Assembly (NCBI GenBank): GCA_902702965.1
Contig: CACRXP010000036.1
Span: forward strand, 1,779,758-1,843,757
Origin: Spirometra erinaceieuropaei
Lineage: Eukaryota > Platyhelminthes > Cestoda > Diphyllobothriidea > Diphyllobothriidae
Length of the DNA: 64,000 nucleotides
Direction: 5' to 3'
Made by a program: the position numbers and the translations under genes
Shown here: piece by piece, positions 55,201-62,454 of the stretch
Position numbering within the stretch: position 1 is the first letter of the stretch
Layout of the letters: every line of letters begins with the position of its first letter
Notes under the pieces: model-generated
Databases searched by the model: none
Told to the model about the DNA's origin: nothing
What the model saw: only the letters and a program-made list of their open reading frames with translations

Positions 55201-57269
55201 CATTTGCCGTGCAGTGCGCTTTTGCATTCACATTCTGAAATTGCCTGGAACACAGGACTTCGCAGTTAACACTATTCAAAATTGCATTAAAGCTGCCAAT
55301 AACCCCAATGGTATGAAGACGGCTGGACGCCACAGTGGTCGCTATGTCTATTGAAATCACGCTAAGATGAAATGGTGCTGAAATTGTTGGACTTTACGAC
55401 TTATGAAAGGATTGGCCGTCTGTGAAGTTGTTGATTCTTACCTTCAGGGGGGAGGGGGAAACCGTGGCGGTTTATAAGTACTCTTTTGCTTTATCGTTGG
55501 AACTCACTTTCGTTAAATACGTGACTTTAATTTTCAGAAAAACATTAGAGTATTAATGACTGATGACTTTGGCTATGAAACCCATGAATTAGATTGCAAC
55601 CATAGTGGTAGTAACACGTGCCTTCCCTCACACTATGGGTATTTTTCGGTAGGCAGTATTTTCGTTGTTACCTAAGATATCGAGTCTTCTGTCCGCAGTG
55701 GAAGTTTTTGTTCATAAAACTGCTTCGTGACCGTGTCGCAGTTCTTCCTACACAGTTTAGGTCGCCAATACCGTGGGCTGTCTGTTCGATCCAACTAATC
55801 TATCAGACCTTAGGAAAATATCCCTGTGTTGCGTTAAAACAAGTCGAATTACCGCGCCTAACCTACGGGAAGTCCCCTGGCACAAAGATGCGAGGACTCC
55901 GACTAGCGTCTTTGAGACGCCACTGATGTGAGGCGAGGCTCCTTCTGGGTCATCTTGGTCTCCCTGGACGGTCCGCCTTGAATCTGGATGAAAATGTCTT
56001 AAGTGTGTGTCTTCCCTGAATGGTTTCCGATGAAGTTCAACTCAAATCTCTTCCTGTTGGTCGTGATGCAGCACTCAAAACCTTTGATACAGTGTCCGTA
56101 CACAAGTGCAGCGAAAATTTTCGATCGGAAAGTATCAGGAATTTCTGGATTTCAAGTGAATTATACTACTAAACACACGAAATTAAACCAAATGCTAAAA
56201 TCTTATAACTCTGAGAAACAATCTGGACGGTATTGCTGTCTTTTGGGCTCAGACCACTGCCCACAGTGTTTCAGCTGCCGTCGTCTAATAGTCGTTCAGC
56301 TGGCTCAAAGAAGGGACTTCACGAGCATTTCAACAGTGATGGCTCAATAAATGTTATTCAAGTCGAGTTTGGCTTTGACACCGTAGATGCAGTTTATCTG
56401 TTATCGTTGATGACCGAAATGTTCCCAATCTTCGGTTTGGGTTTTTGTCTGGAGCTATGTTTTAGTTGTTAACGTTGCTAAGGCAACAGTGGAAATTTTC
56501 GCATAGCCCAGCCCAAACATTCTGCAACTGTCTCTGATGATGGATTCAAGAGAGAATCCAAAAAGTCAGGCGAATAAAGCCATTGTTCCAGCGATCGTTT
56601 CTTCTTCTGATTGAATGCTCTTTTTACTGAGACTGCATACAGGTTTGAGGATTGCAGCAGAAGAACTCCGCGCTGCGGACTAGTCCCTCCGCCAATATGT
56701 TTTCTATATCATCTGCGCTTCCGGCTTACAGCCAACAGGTAAAATGAGCCAAGGATAATCGCATTCTGATTACTAAATTCACACTTACGGTTCATTTTTA
56801 AGACTGCTGCGTCTAGAGTGCGCTGACTACAGAGGAACAAAATGTGCGTCATCTCCACCGTCTTCTTTTTCTTCTTCCTTATCTTACACTTCTACCGGTC
56901 AAAGTAAAAACTGCCTCCCCGAAGACCTCTATGAATTTTCTGTTTCTTCAGTTCACTGTCTTTCCCGAACCTATCCTCTACCTCCGGGAGCTGCGCTTTC
57001 TCGACATCAGCAGCAACCAGCTCACCGACCTTCCCTCAGATATTCAGGCTCTCGGCTACCTGGAAGCTCTGCTTATCAATGATAACCAATTGACTAGCAT
57101 TCCATATGAAATCGGCTCCCTAAAGTGGCTACGCATATTCTGGATTGGCAACAACCTCATCAGAACCCTGCCAACATCTCTGAATAGCCTAGACCATCTT
57201 AACTGGTCTATGGTCAACTGTGCAAGCACCACACTGGACGGAAATCCTCTCAGGTCTCCACCCATTAAC
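37027..57269 (+). CDS. Leucine-rich-repeat protein, three exons recovered, 3' end missing
   Basis: Join of 37027..37234, 51931..52112 and 56952..57269, giving 236 codons with no stop yet. Exon 1 ends ATT-G/GTTAGT, exon 2 opens TTTAG/AA-AAA, and the split codon GAA gives IPIWIEKLVNLQVLHL in perfect LRR register. Exon 2 ends AACCAG/GTAAGA and exon 3 opens TTCTTCAG/TTC, giving HLANNQFTVFPEPI. At least seven LRRs of the 23-residue type (LxxLxLxxNxLxxLPxxI) are visible, followed by LDGNPLRSPPIN and a GTAAGA donor. This pattern fits cytoplasmic LRR scaffold proteins of the SHOC2/LRRC kind; the exact orthologue is not recognised. No signal peptide or membrane segment is seen. An alternative in-frame start exists at 36922. 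Without the last donor the frame would run to a stop at 57617. Confidence 0.8.
37235..41224 (+). other. LRR intron 1, first part
   Basis: No transposon domain recognised. A 124-codon minus frame at 37389-37763 and a hydrophobic 118-codon minus frame at 40884-41240 have no recognised family. The latter directly abuts the telomere-like array. Confidence 0.6.
40884..41240 (-). CDS. Unassigned hydrophobic open frame
   Basis: A 118-residue frame with at least three hydrophobic stretches (AIGSVVFLLIRHMV; FFAYFFMIRVV; YLSFILLPLATSLTFMILPV). It starts inside the edge of the CCCTAA-like array. No family is recognised and no upstream splice context was found. It could be chance or a fragment of a membrane protein. 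Confidence 0.15.
   Translation of the reverse strand: MTNNRVMTCETVRVAMFYCFSSDTTTAIGSVVFLLIRHMVSHLLPLLHGHFFAYFFMIRVVTYRNSAYLSFILLPLATSLTFMILPVDFGCAMRDDLVVRRLHLIGSQGSMVRLSYHY
41225..42697 (+). repeat. Degenerate telomere-like (CCCTAA)n array
   Basis: About 1.5 kb of imperfect hexamers on the plus strand: CCCTAA, CCTTAA, CACTAA, CCATAA, CCTAAA and similar, i.e. TTAGGG on the minus strand. The six-base period keeps all frames open, giving long repetitive Thr/Leu/Asn or Val/Arg frames that are not genes. Divergence is high, so the array is old. It lies inside the large first intron of the LRR gene. Confidence 0.92.
42698..43585 (-). mobile_element. Zinc-finger LINE 3' region inside the telomere-like array
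   Basis: On the plus strand it begins GACAGTTCGACCATCGG, the shared 3' terminus of the LINE family, and continues with the CACCGTGTGCCCCACAG and GACTTGCGCTGCATCTACC blocks to about 42980. The part 43240-43440 resembles 29690-29820 (ATGTCGATGTGGAAATCCATC; CCTTCACCTGGTTTAG). CCCTAA-like repeats flank both sides. Confidence 0.7.
43586..43885 (+). repeat. Telomere-like array, second block
   Basis: CCCTAACC-type degenerate repeats with CCCCCCTCCCC interruptions, in the same orientation as 41225-42697 and separated from it only by the LINE fragment. Confidence 0.85.
43886..45063. other. No gene recognised
   Basis: Open frames up to 96 codons on both strands (43963-44365) lack motifs and overlap each other. 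No transposon similarity seen. Confidence 0.4.
45064..47030 (-). mobile_element. Zinc-finger LINE copy with duplicated finger module
   Basis: The 3' region (45064-45885, plus strand from GACAGTTCAACCGTCG) is followed by finger modules read on the minus strand. One lies at 46780-47010 (CPRCDRIFLSHIGLVGHLRI and CPHCPFTFTHRWGLYGHMRI). A second is at about 46440-46660 (HVGLVSHLRIHRPET; RIGHMRINENL). The 30-residue spacer between paired fingers carries ETG.P....PTY..RIRL. Stops and frame shifts are present. A 463 bp foreign insertion splits the copy. Confidence 0.75.
45937..46399. mobile_element. Unidentified 463 bp insertion in the LINE
   Basis: The LINE consensus (compare 63430-63450) runs GATGCAGGTGT then TGGTGGG. 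Here GCAGGTGT at 45929-45936 is interrupted and the LINE resumes after a second AGGTGT at 46400-46405. The 6 bp AGGTGT therefore looks like a target duplication. No clear terminal inverted repeat or coding domain. Confidence 0.5.
47053..47374. mobile_element. Terminal-inverted-repeat element with telomere-like core, copy 1
   Basis: The left end TGTGGTTTGGTAGCCCCACC (from about 47059) is matched in inverted form by the right end at 47345-47374 (GGTGGGGCTGCCGAACCACA plus TCTTACC). Inside, 47245-47335 is a CCCTAACC-type block. Length about 322 bp, no coding capacity. The termini resemble those of the 901 bp element at 60172. Confidence 0.7.
47755..48000 (-). mobile_element. Zinc-finger LINE finger fragment
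   Basis: Minus strand: SDVNSIHACPHCDRTFTSHI, GPVGNLSIHRTETGEPVPGA and PTYARRVGLLGHMH. The second finger has lost its cysteine pair through a deletion that joins the spacer to GLLGHM. Confidence 0.65.
48030..48182 (+). repeat. SINE body fragment
   Basis: GACTGCTGGTTGGGCTTGAG, then AGGGAGAGCCC..AAGACACAACGGGAC and CGATCGGTGAGC match the non-tRNA part of the tandem SINE near 58330-58420. The tRNA-like head is absent. Confidence 0.6.
49197..49253 (-). ncRNA. Decayed hammerhead of the nested Penelope element
   Basis: Same layout as 34299-34355, but the core reads CAGATGA instead of CTGATGA and AAAAC instead of GAAAC. The cleavage triplet GTC and stem II are recognisable. These changes hit invariant positions, so it should be inactive. 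Confidence 0.7.
49383..49835 (-). pseudogene. Penelope GIY-YIG endonuclease, open frame, motif lost
   Basis: About 150 codons without a stop: PLPREETSGVVYRIWCSCGQ, SNYLEETRRLLRTRIAEHAT, PGHTFKFDVAELLGRSDN, RVSRELFQSWFRGLQ and a variable tail ending at 49383. The GVVY half of the GIY motif and the CSC cysteines are kept. The second motif reads YLE instead of Y-V-G, and the Glu of RELLE is changed (RELFQ). Inactive despite the open frame. Confidence 0.75.
49838..49893 (+). ncRNA. Decayed inverted hammerhead at the right end of the nested element
   Basis: CTAATAATGG (for CTGATGATGG), TTCGAGCGAGAATCC, GCAAC (for GAAAC), GTCTGG and ATAAAGCCC appear in the correct order on the plus strand. This is opposite to the copy at 49197-49253. 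Confidence 0.6.
50840..50905 (+). mobile_element. Penelope-type tail fragment
   Basis: CTCAGGCCAATAAATCTACC, then GTCCCAGTGATCGCGATCTC match the block after the hammerhead at 34270-34312 (reverse complement). The ribozyme core itself is lost. Confidence 0.5.
50906..51930 (+). other. LRR intron 1, last part
   Basis: A C-rich stretch near 51080-51110. No repeat or exon recognised before the acceptor at 51930. Confidence 0.5.
51931..52112 (+). CDS. LRR gene exon 2
   Basis: Codes EKLVNLQVLHLDTNSLSFLP, REIGSLTNLEEISLSNNLLN, SLPLEFENLERLRSLHLANN and Q, two full and two partial LRRs. Acceptor CCCACTTTAG, donor CAG/GTAAGA. Phases fit the exons on either side. Confidence 0.88.
52113..53010 (+). other. 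LRR intron 2, first part
   Basis: No domain or repeat recognised. The last 40 bp (AATACACCCTGTAGTTCTAATT) are shared with the flank of the 47053 element and may belong to a larger repeat. Confidence 0.45.
53011..53351. mobile_element. Terminal-inverted-repeat element with telomere-like core, copy 2
   Basis: Left end GATGTGGTTTGGTAGCCTCA (from about 53013) and right end TGGGGCTACCAAACCACATC (to 53346) are inverted copies over about 25 bp. The interior parallels 47053-47374 block by block, including the CCCTAACC-type section at about 53195-53310 and TATTGTGTCCATCAGG before the right end. Confidence 0.75.
53352..54179 (+). other. LRR intron 2, middle part, nothing recognised
   Basis: Open frames of up to 89 codons overlap on both strands without motif support. 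Confidence 0.4.
54180..54290. mobile_element. Penelope-type tails in head-to-head foldback
   Basis: GGAGACACGATCGCTGGAAC, then AAGTGCTTT (minus-reading tail) is joined directly to GTCAGCGATCATGTCTCC (plus-reading tail). The two outer GGAGACA/TGTCTCC ends form an inverted pair. The sequence after it resembles the flank at 35105-35150. Confidence 0.5.
54979..55025 (-). repeat. Zinc-finger LINE 3'-terminal scrap
   Basis: TGACAGTTCGACCGTCGTGA, then CCGACGAACTTCACAGTGAG matches the family terminus seen at 42698 and 31960, then similarity stops. Confidence 0.5.
55026..56526 (+). other. LRR intron 2, last part, nothing recognised
   Basis: Contains a 115-codon plus frame (56003-56350) without motif. 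No repeat recognised until the hammerhead remnant. Confidence 0.4.
56527..56600 (+). ncRNA. Decayed hammerhead motif in LRR intron 2
   Basis: CTGTCTCTGATGATGGATTC, then AAGAGA and GAATCC (stem II) are preserved. GAAAC has become AAAAA before GTCAGGCGAATAAAGCC and TTGTTCCAGCGATCG. Stem II and CTGATGA (56534-56540) are intact but the second core strand is destroyed. It lies on the same strand as the LRR gene. Confidence 0.7.
56952..57269 (+). CDS. LRR gene exon 3
   Basis: Codes FTVFPEPILYLRELRFLDIS, SNQLTDLPSDIQALGYLEAL, LINDNQLTSIPYEIGSLKWL, RIFWIGNNLIRTLPTSLNSL and then a slightly irregular stretch (DHLNWSMVNCASTTLDGNPL) before RSPPIN. The acceptor is a T/C tract ending TTCTTCAG. The donor AAC/GTAAGA is at phase 0. 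Confidence 0.88.
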
Positions 57270-57999
57270 GTAAGAATTTCCGAATGGCCTAGTGTCTTTA
57301 TTCTATCATCTTGTGATGCTGCCTTGATATCAGAGCCTGCAGTAACTGCAATACATGTTATGAGGATGCTAACGGTAGTCCATGGCGCCGTAAATTGGCG
57401 CATGTTGTCTTTATTAAGTGGAGAATGGGCGAACTCGACAGATGCACGATATACACAGGCTCATTATACTGGCGAGAAGAATGCAGACGACCGTTTCATT
57501 GTAACAGCAACTCGCCCGTATACCCCGTCCTATTCCATACGCGTGTTTTTGTTTTCCGGTCTGATACCTAAGGACCAAACTATATGTTCTTCGAAATGCC
57601 CAACGAGCTGCACCTAAAACAGGGAACCTTTGGTGAGAAGCAATTAAGCAGAATTCTGAAAGTTAAACAAGTGTTAACTAGATGAGGCTCACACATTTCA
57701 TTTTCGCCCAAATTCCCGTCCACCATGTAATAGGAGCATTCGGTACGTTACCTATGAGACGTGTCTCGTTTCGCCAAACAAAATATATGGAAATCAAAAG
57801 CCGGTCATGCGTGCACTTAATATGGAAATCGTTAAAATTTGATTAAATGGTATAAATTATTGCGGTGTTTTGAAAATCTTCCAGACCCCGATGTTGTTTT
57901 CGTCCTTGCGTAAATTCGATTAATCTTTTTCCTCCCTTTGCTTCAAACTATTGCTTTATTAGGTAGTGATAAGGAATAGTTTTCCAAGCAAATTTGGCT
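57270..57999 (+). other. Sequence after LRR exon 3
   Basis: The reading frame stays open to 57617, but the residues lose LRR character right after the GTAAGA donor. No further exon recognised. Confidence 0.4.
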
Positions 58000-58620
58000 A
58001 TCCTGCCTATGTTACGCGCCGCTGTGTGGCTACTGGCGAGGCTCGAGGGAGAGCCCCAAAGCACAACGAGACGAGCGAGTTCCGTAATGCGATCGGTGCG
58101 CTGCCCATCTACCCCTGCTAATATATCCGATCGCAGTTGACAGGACAACGAGCCCCTAGCTCAGTGGTTAGAGGCGTTGGACTTCTAACCAACAGATCGG
58201 GAGATCGGGCCTCGGGTGTTTTACACTTCGGGGTTGGATATGACTGGCTGACGACGGCTAATAAGCCAGAAATATCCATCCCAGTCTCCCTTGTCTTTGT
58301 TGGTAATGCTATTCTGCCTATATCACGCGCCGCTATGTGGCTGCTGGTTGGACTCGAGAGAGAACCCCTAAAGCACAACGGGACAAGTGAGTTCCATAGC
58401 GCGATCGGTGAGCGCCGACCTACCCGATCGCAACCGACAAGACACCGAGCCAGTGGCTTAGTGGTTAGGGCATTGAACTTCTAACCAACAGGTCACGAGT
58501 TCAAGCCCGGGTGTTGCATACTTTGGGGTTAGGTGTGGCTAGTTCATGGCGGCAAACAAGTCAGAAATGGCCATTCCAGTCTTCCTAGCCTTTGTTGATA
58601 ATACTGCTTTGCATACATAT
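58000..58620 (+). repeat. Tandem tRNA-derived SINE
   Basis: Two units with a period of about 297 bp. Each contains a tRNA-like head: A-box TAGCTCAGTGGTTAG at 58157-58171 and its equivalent at 58455-58468, then GTTGGACTTCTAACCAAC or the like, whose TCT in the loop suggests a tRNA-Arg origin. In the second copy a B-box GAGTTCAAGCCC is near 58497. The head is followed by a body (GGGTTGG.TGTGGCT.G..., GCCAGAAATGGCCATTCC, GTCTTTGTTGGTAAT) and a second part (ACGCGCCGCTATGTGGCTGC, CGATCGGTGAGCGCCGACC). Bodies also occur at 48030 and 59305. Confidence 0.75.
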
Positions 58621-58693
58621 AGGTTTATATCGCATTCATCATCCCCCGAAGAAGATGAAGAAGAGAGGGCGAATCTATGAACCAGATTGTATT

Positions 58694-58737
58694 TGGACTG
58701 ATGTTTCGGAAGCTTCGTCGTTTCCATCATCAGAGTA
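58694..58737 (-). ncRNA. Second hammerhead-type motif, divergent family
   Basis: Minus strand: CTCTGATGATGG, then a hairpin with GGAA..TTCC around ACGACGAAGC, then GAAACATCAGTCC. Both core strands (CTGATGA, GAAAC) are intact and the triplet is ATC. Stem I pairs only about three bases (ACT with AGT), so function is less certain than at 34299. Sequence outside the core differs from the other copies. Confidence 0.55.
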
Positions 58738-59304
58738 GTGTGCTCGTTGCTCCTGCCAGTCTTGAGTTGTTCAGCCTCGCTGCCTGCCGCGTATTATATC
58801 CTTGCTCCGTACACGAACTTTGACCTGCCTGTCTGCCGCTAACTGGCCTAGACCCCTCAGAGCTGACAGCTGATGGGCTTGCGTGACCTTTGCTCCCTTT
58901 GGGGTCGGCGTAGTTGTAGTCAAATCAACGTGCCTATTGGCCTATCCCGCGTCAGCCGGTGGACTGATCGGTCGTTGCTGTTCATTTAAGTAACATTCGT
59001 CTTCGTGGGCGCATCGGTAAGACAGGGTTCGGCATTGGTCACATTACCTCTGGCCCCAACTACACCCTTTTACGTGAGCGTTGATTCTTGATCCCGCGTT
59101 CTCGTTTGCCTTATTGGTCCTGCCCGAACTGACCCGAGCCTTGTACGCGGCGCCCGGTAGGCATGATGTAGATCGATAACTTGGCTGGGTGTGCCAATCG
59201 AGGACCAACTTTCGAACACCAGTTTGGTCATCTTCTCATTGGCTCAACCGATTAACCTCGCTTTCTTAAAGGCGAAATTGTGGTTCAGCTTGTCCTTGCG
59301 ATTG
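58738..59304. other. No gene recognised
   Basis: Upstream side of the second hammerhead motif (minus sense). It could be the rest of a Penelope-like element but no protein motif is readable. Confidence 0.35.
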
Positions 59305-59390
59305 ATTACAAGTTGGCTAATGAGCCAGAAATGGCCATTCAGATCTCCCTTGTCTTGGTCGGTAATTCCATCCTACCTATATCGTGTATA
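59305..59390 (+). repeat. SINE body fragment
   Basis: GTTGGCTAATGAGCCAGAAA, then TGGCCATTCAGATCTCCCTT and GTCTTGGTCGGTAATTCC match the body of the SINE at 58250-58310. The tRNA-like head is absent. Confidence 0.6.
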
Positions 59391-59881
59391 CATGAATTAC
59401 ATGCCTACATACAAAGACTTGTTACTTTCTAATACAAACATGCATATATAGGCAGAATAATATTACCGACAGAGACAAGGGAGACTGTTTCGTGTGCTTC
59501 TTCTTATGTAACCATGGAATAACTTCGGATTTTATGCAACTCGATTCAGTAGGTCTTTCTCGAAAGTACGCCGCGTCCCGAGAATTAACCTCCCAACTAG
59601 GTTCCTCTGTGCTTTGTATGCATGTAGCGGCACATAGCTCCTATCCGAGAGGAATTTTCTCCATAACCTCCGCTTTTTATTCACTTCTTTTTTTAAAGCT
59701 TGTGTTAGCCACGGGGGTCAGCTGTTCAGTTTCTTCCGTGAAATAGGACAGTGGTCTCTGAGAAGAACGTGCAGTAACTCACTAAACCAGCCCCAATCCT
59801 TGATTATACCACCGGAAAAAGCTGATTCCCGGTTTATGGTGTTTAGTTTAGCTTTCATTTGGGCAAAGTCACCGCGCCAAA

Positions 59882-59956
59882 NNNNNNNNNNNNNNNNNNN
59901 NNNNNNNNNNNNNNNNNNNNNNNNNNNNNNNNNNNNNNNNNNNNNNNNNNNNNNNN
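59882..59956. other. Assembly gap (75 N)
   Basis: A run of 75 undetermined bases within the CR1-like LINE. The true gap length is unknown. Confidence 0.99.
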
Positions 59957-60171
59957 GTCAGGACGTCAAGGCTCGGTGAACCCGGTGCTTTTATAGTTAG
60001 TCAAATTGCCTCAGAAGTATACGAAAGTTTATCTGTTTTGTCTGAGACTATAAGCCCGTGTTTTACATACGTGAGTACGCCTCCGCCCTGACGTCCTGAC
60101 CTGTCTCTTCTAAACAGCTGGTATCCTGGTATAGTTAACTCACGGTTGTACACCTGCTGGTTCGGCCAAGT

Positions 60172-61072
60172 GGTAAGATGATAGTCTGTAGCCGTGCCCA
60201 CAGACTTCCCAATGGTACCTACTGGCTCGATTTCAGTAGCTGTGATTGCGTTCGCATTATGCTTCTAAATTCACGCGCACGCTGTATTACCTGTATCAGA
60301 TTCATTTTAGACGTGCTATCCTGGGCAGAATTGCACCGGTAACGATGACAATGAGGCTTACCCTATGTCAACTTTCATTAGAAGAGGTAGTTGGCTGCCG
60401 TGCCCACAGAATCCACAATTGTACCTACTGGCTTGATTTCAGTAGCTATGATTACGTTCTCATTATGCTTCTAAATTTACGCTGTATTACCTGTACCAGA
60501 TTCACTGTGGAGGTATTATCCTGGGCGGATTGGCACCGGTAACGGTGACAATGAGGCTTTCCCTACATCAACTTTCATAAGAAGAGGTAGCTTTCGACTG
60601 CCTCATTATTTGCGGATTTTCTCTTCAGCCAAAACCAATTTTTCGCATAAAAGTCTTACCCGGCTTATGTTGTGGCGTTCCGCGTGCCGCTGCTTGACTC
60701 TCGTGTTCTTCTGTCTATTATGTTGGATGGAGTTCTATCGCACACACTGCGGAATGACCTTCGGACCAGTTGCCTTCTTCCCATTGGTTGTTCGCCATCA
60801 CTTGCTTTTCTTTCCAATCTGAGGATAGGATGCATTTATTCCGCACACCGTTCAAAGTCTCCTTGCTCATTTCCATACCTTCCTTGTATTTTTCACCTGA
60901 TCTAAATTAGGCTTCCACTTTACCTGGAGCGTCAATTCCTTGCATATACTACAACCGCCATTTACCCGTCCACTCAATTGTCCCACCCGTATGGCCCCTA
61001 TTACCACCGGTCCCGATTGACAGGCAGCTGGGAGTTCGTGGTGTTAGGAGGGCTACCAAGTATCATCTAACC
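60172..61072. mobile_element. 901 bp DNA transposon (Merlin/hAT-type signature), non-autonomous
   Basis: Inserted in the LINE endonuclease. The 8 bp GGCCAAGT occurs on both sides (60164-60171, 61073-61080). Removing the element and one copy joins ..FTETW to PNQQVYN in frame. Ends are imperfect 22 bp inverted repeats, GGTAAGATGATAGTCTGTAG and GGTTAGATGATACTTGGTAG (18 of 22 match, both continuing CC). No transposase frame. An 8 bp duplication fits Merlin, hAT or P types. GG termini and known flatworm Merlin elements favour Merlin, but this is inference. Confidence 0.8.
60191..60602 (+). repeat. 206 bp tandem duplication inside the DNA transposon
   Basis: The block from GCCGTGCCCACAG (60191) to GAAGAGGTAG repeats from 60397. 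Copies share most bases (TTGATTTCAGTAGCTNTGATTNCG-like and ATGACAATGAGGCTT-like sections) with scattered substitutions and a small deletion in the second. Confidence 0.85.
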
Positions 61073-61690
61073 GGCCAAGTTTCTGTAAATGGGATTATAT
61101 CCGGGGATAGATCAGATAGATGGATCTTTAGCTCTTCAACTTTCGATAAAATCCTCTGCACATTTGTATATAGAAATTTCAGTCTGCGATTTAAGGCTGG
61201 CAGAGAAGTAATTTCGATGCGTCTAGGACTTTCGCCTACTATTCCAGTTGTGCGGTCATCCGGATCGGGTCCGTCCAAAGAAAGGATGTTGGGCGCTCTC
61301 TGATTTGATTGTTGTAGATAACCAAATTCCGTTCTCCTTCGCTGAGTCTCTTCCTCAGCTTCAGAACTAGAAGACGACGTTTCAGCCTCTCGACTGGCGA
61401 GTAATCTGGTTGAAAAAAACGCCGAGGTTGGTGTCTTTTATTCTAAAGCTCCGAGATAGGATCAACCCAGTTGCTCCTTGCAAGCCAGCACAACTTTGAG
61501 AGGTCGGGAGCGTGTTGGTATTAGCAGATTGTCCGTTTTCCGAGATGGAAGGCTTTGAGTACTTCAGTTACCTCAGTGGGTACCAGGATATTGTTGAGCA
61601 AGCCTTGGAAAAGCCTTAGATCTTCCGAAACCCGCTCTTTAGGATTGTTGGCATTAGATTCAGGAAGCATCTGAATAACAAGACATTGGT

Positions 61691-62454
61691 CTCTGGCGAT
61701 ATCGTTCGTTTATTTTGTTGACATATTTCTCTCTGGTGGATGTGGTACTTTAAGGGTATTAGATGGCGGTGATGGAACACATTCTATATCGCTGTTGTAT
61801 TACGTGCTCTCTTTCACTTAATTTCAAATAGATTTGGCTGCCGAAGCCCACCTTTAATCGACATTTGTGATTACAAAGGTTGGATTGTGTTTTACGGTAA
61901 GTCGATTTTATGCAAGTAAATTGAGGAGCCACATCGATGGCAGTTATAGTGGTGACGTAACCTTCCCTGATTTCGTCATATACTGCATGCATTCATGGCA
62001 TATTTCGTTGAAACTGGCCTACTTTGTTTCAGTCAAAATACCGCAACCGCATTTTCGGTTACCTTTCCTCCATTTAGGTTTGCAAAATGGGCACAGAAGC
62101 AATGAGAAAGTATGAGGAAGACGCAAACGCACATGATGAAGCGGAAATTCCTTAACCATGACGGGCTTTCTCTTCTCAGCAATATATTTACCTGAATAAG
62201 TGAGCTTCTTCTGTAGTTATTCACGAAAGCCTCGGGCTATGGGTTTTAATGAGGTTTAGCGTGACACCTAGAAGCATATATTTGATTACATTTTTCAATT
62301 CCTGATTAAAACATGCCGTATTTATTGGGTCGACAATTTATGGAAATAGATGGCACCTACAGCGTGCAAGTTTTAAAGCACTCGTTTTCATTTTTTGGGT
62401 CCTGAATCCCAGGCTTTCAGATAGACTGGCCCCATGAGAGTTTGCTTGTCGTAT
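61691..62454. other. No gene recognised
   Basis: AT-rich. May include decayed ORF1 sequence of the LINE to its left, but no motif is readable. Confidence 0.35.

Larger units (their letters stand above)
59760..61690 (-). mobile_element. CR1-like LINE 5' part (ORF1 end and endonuclease)
   Basis: Minus strand: an ORF1 C-terminal remnant (VIQMLPESNANN near 61680; LFQGLLNNILVP; QPDYSPVERLKRRLLVLKLR near 61400; LSEGERNLVIYNNQIRER). The endonuclease start follows (LKFLYTNVQRILSKVEELKI, DIIPFTETW). After a 901 bp insertion comes PNQQVYNRELTIPGYQLFRR, then DRSGRQGGGVLTYVKHG, ending at a stop at 60001. Left of the 75-base gap, DFAQMKAKLNTINRESAFSG continues the same protein. The Glu of TETW is the known metal-binding residue class of these nucleases. 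Confidence 0.8.
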
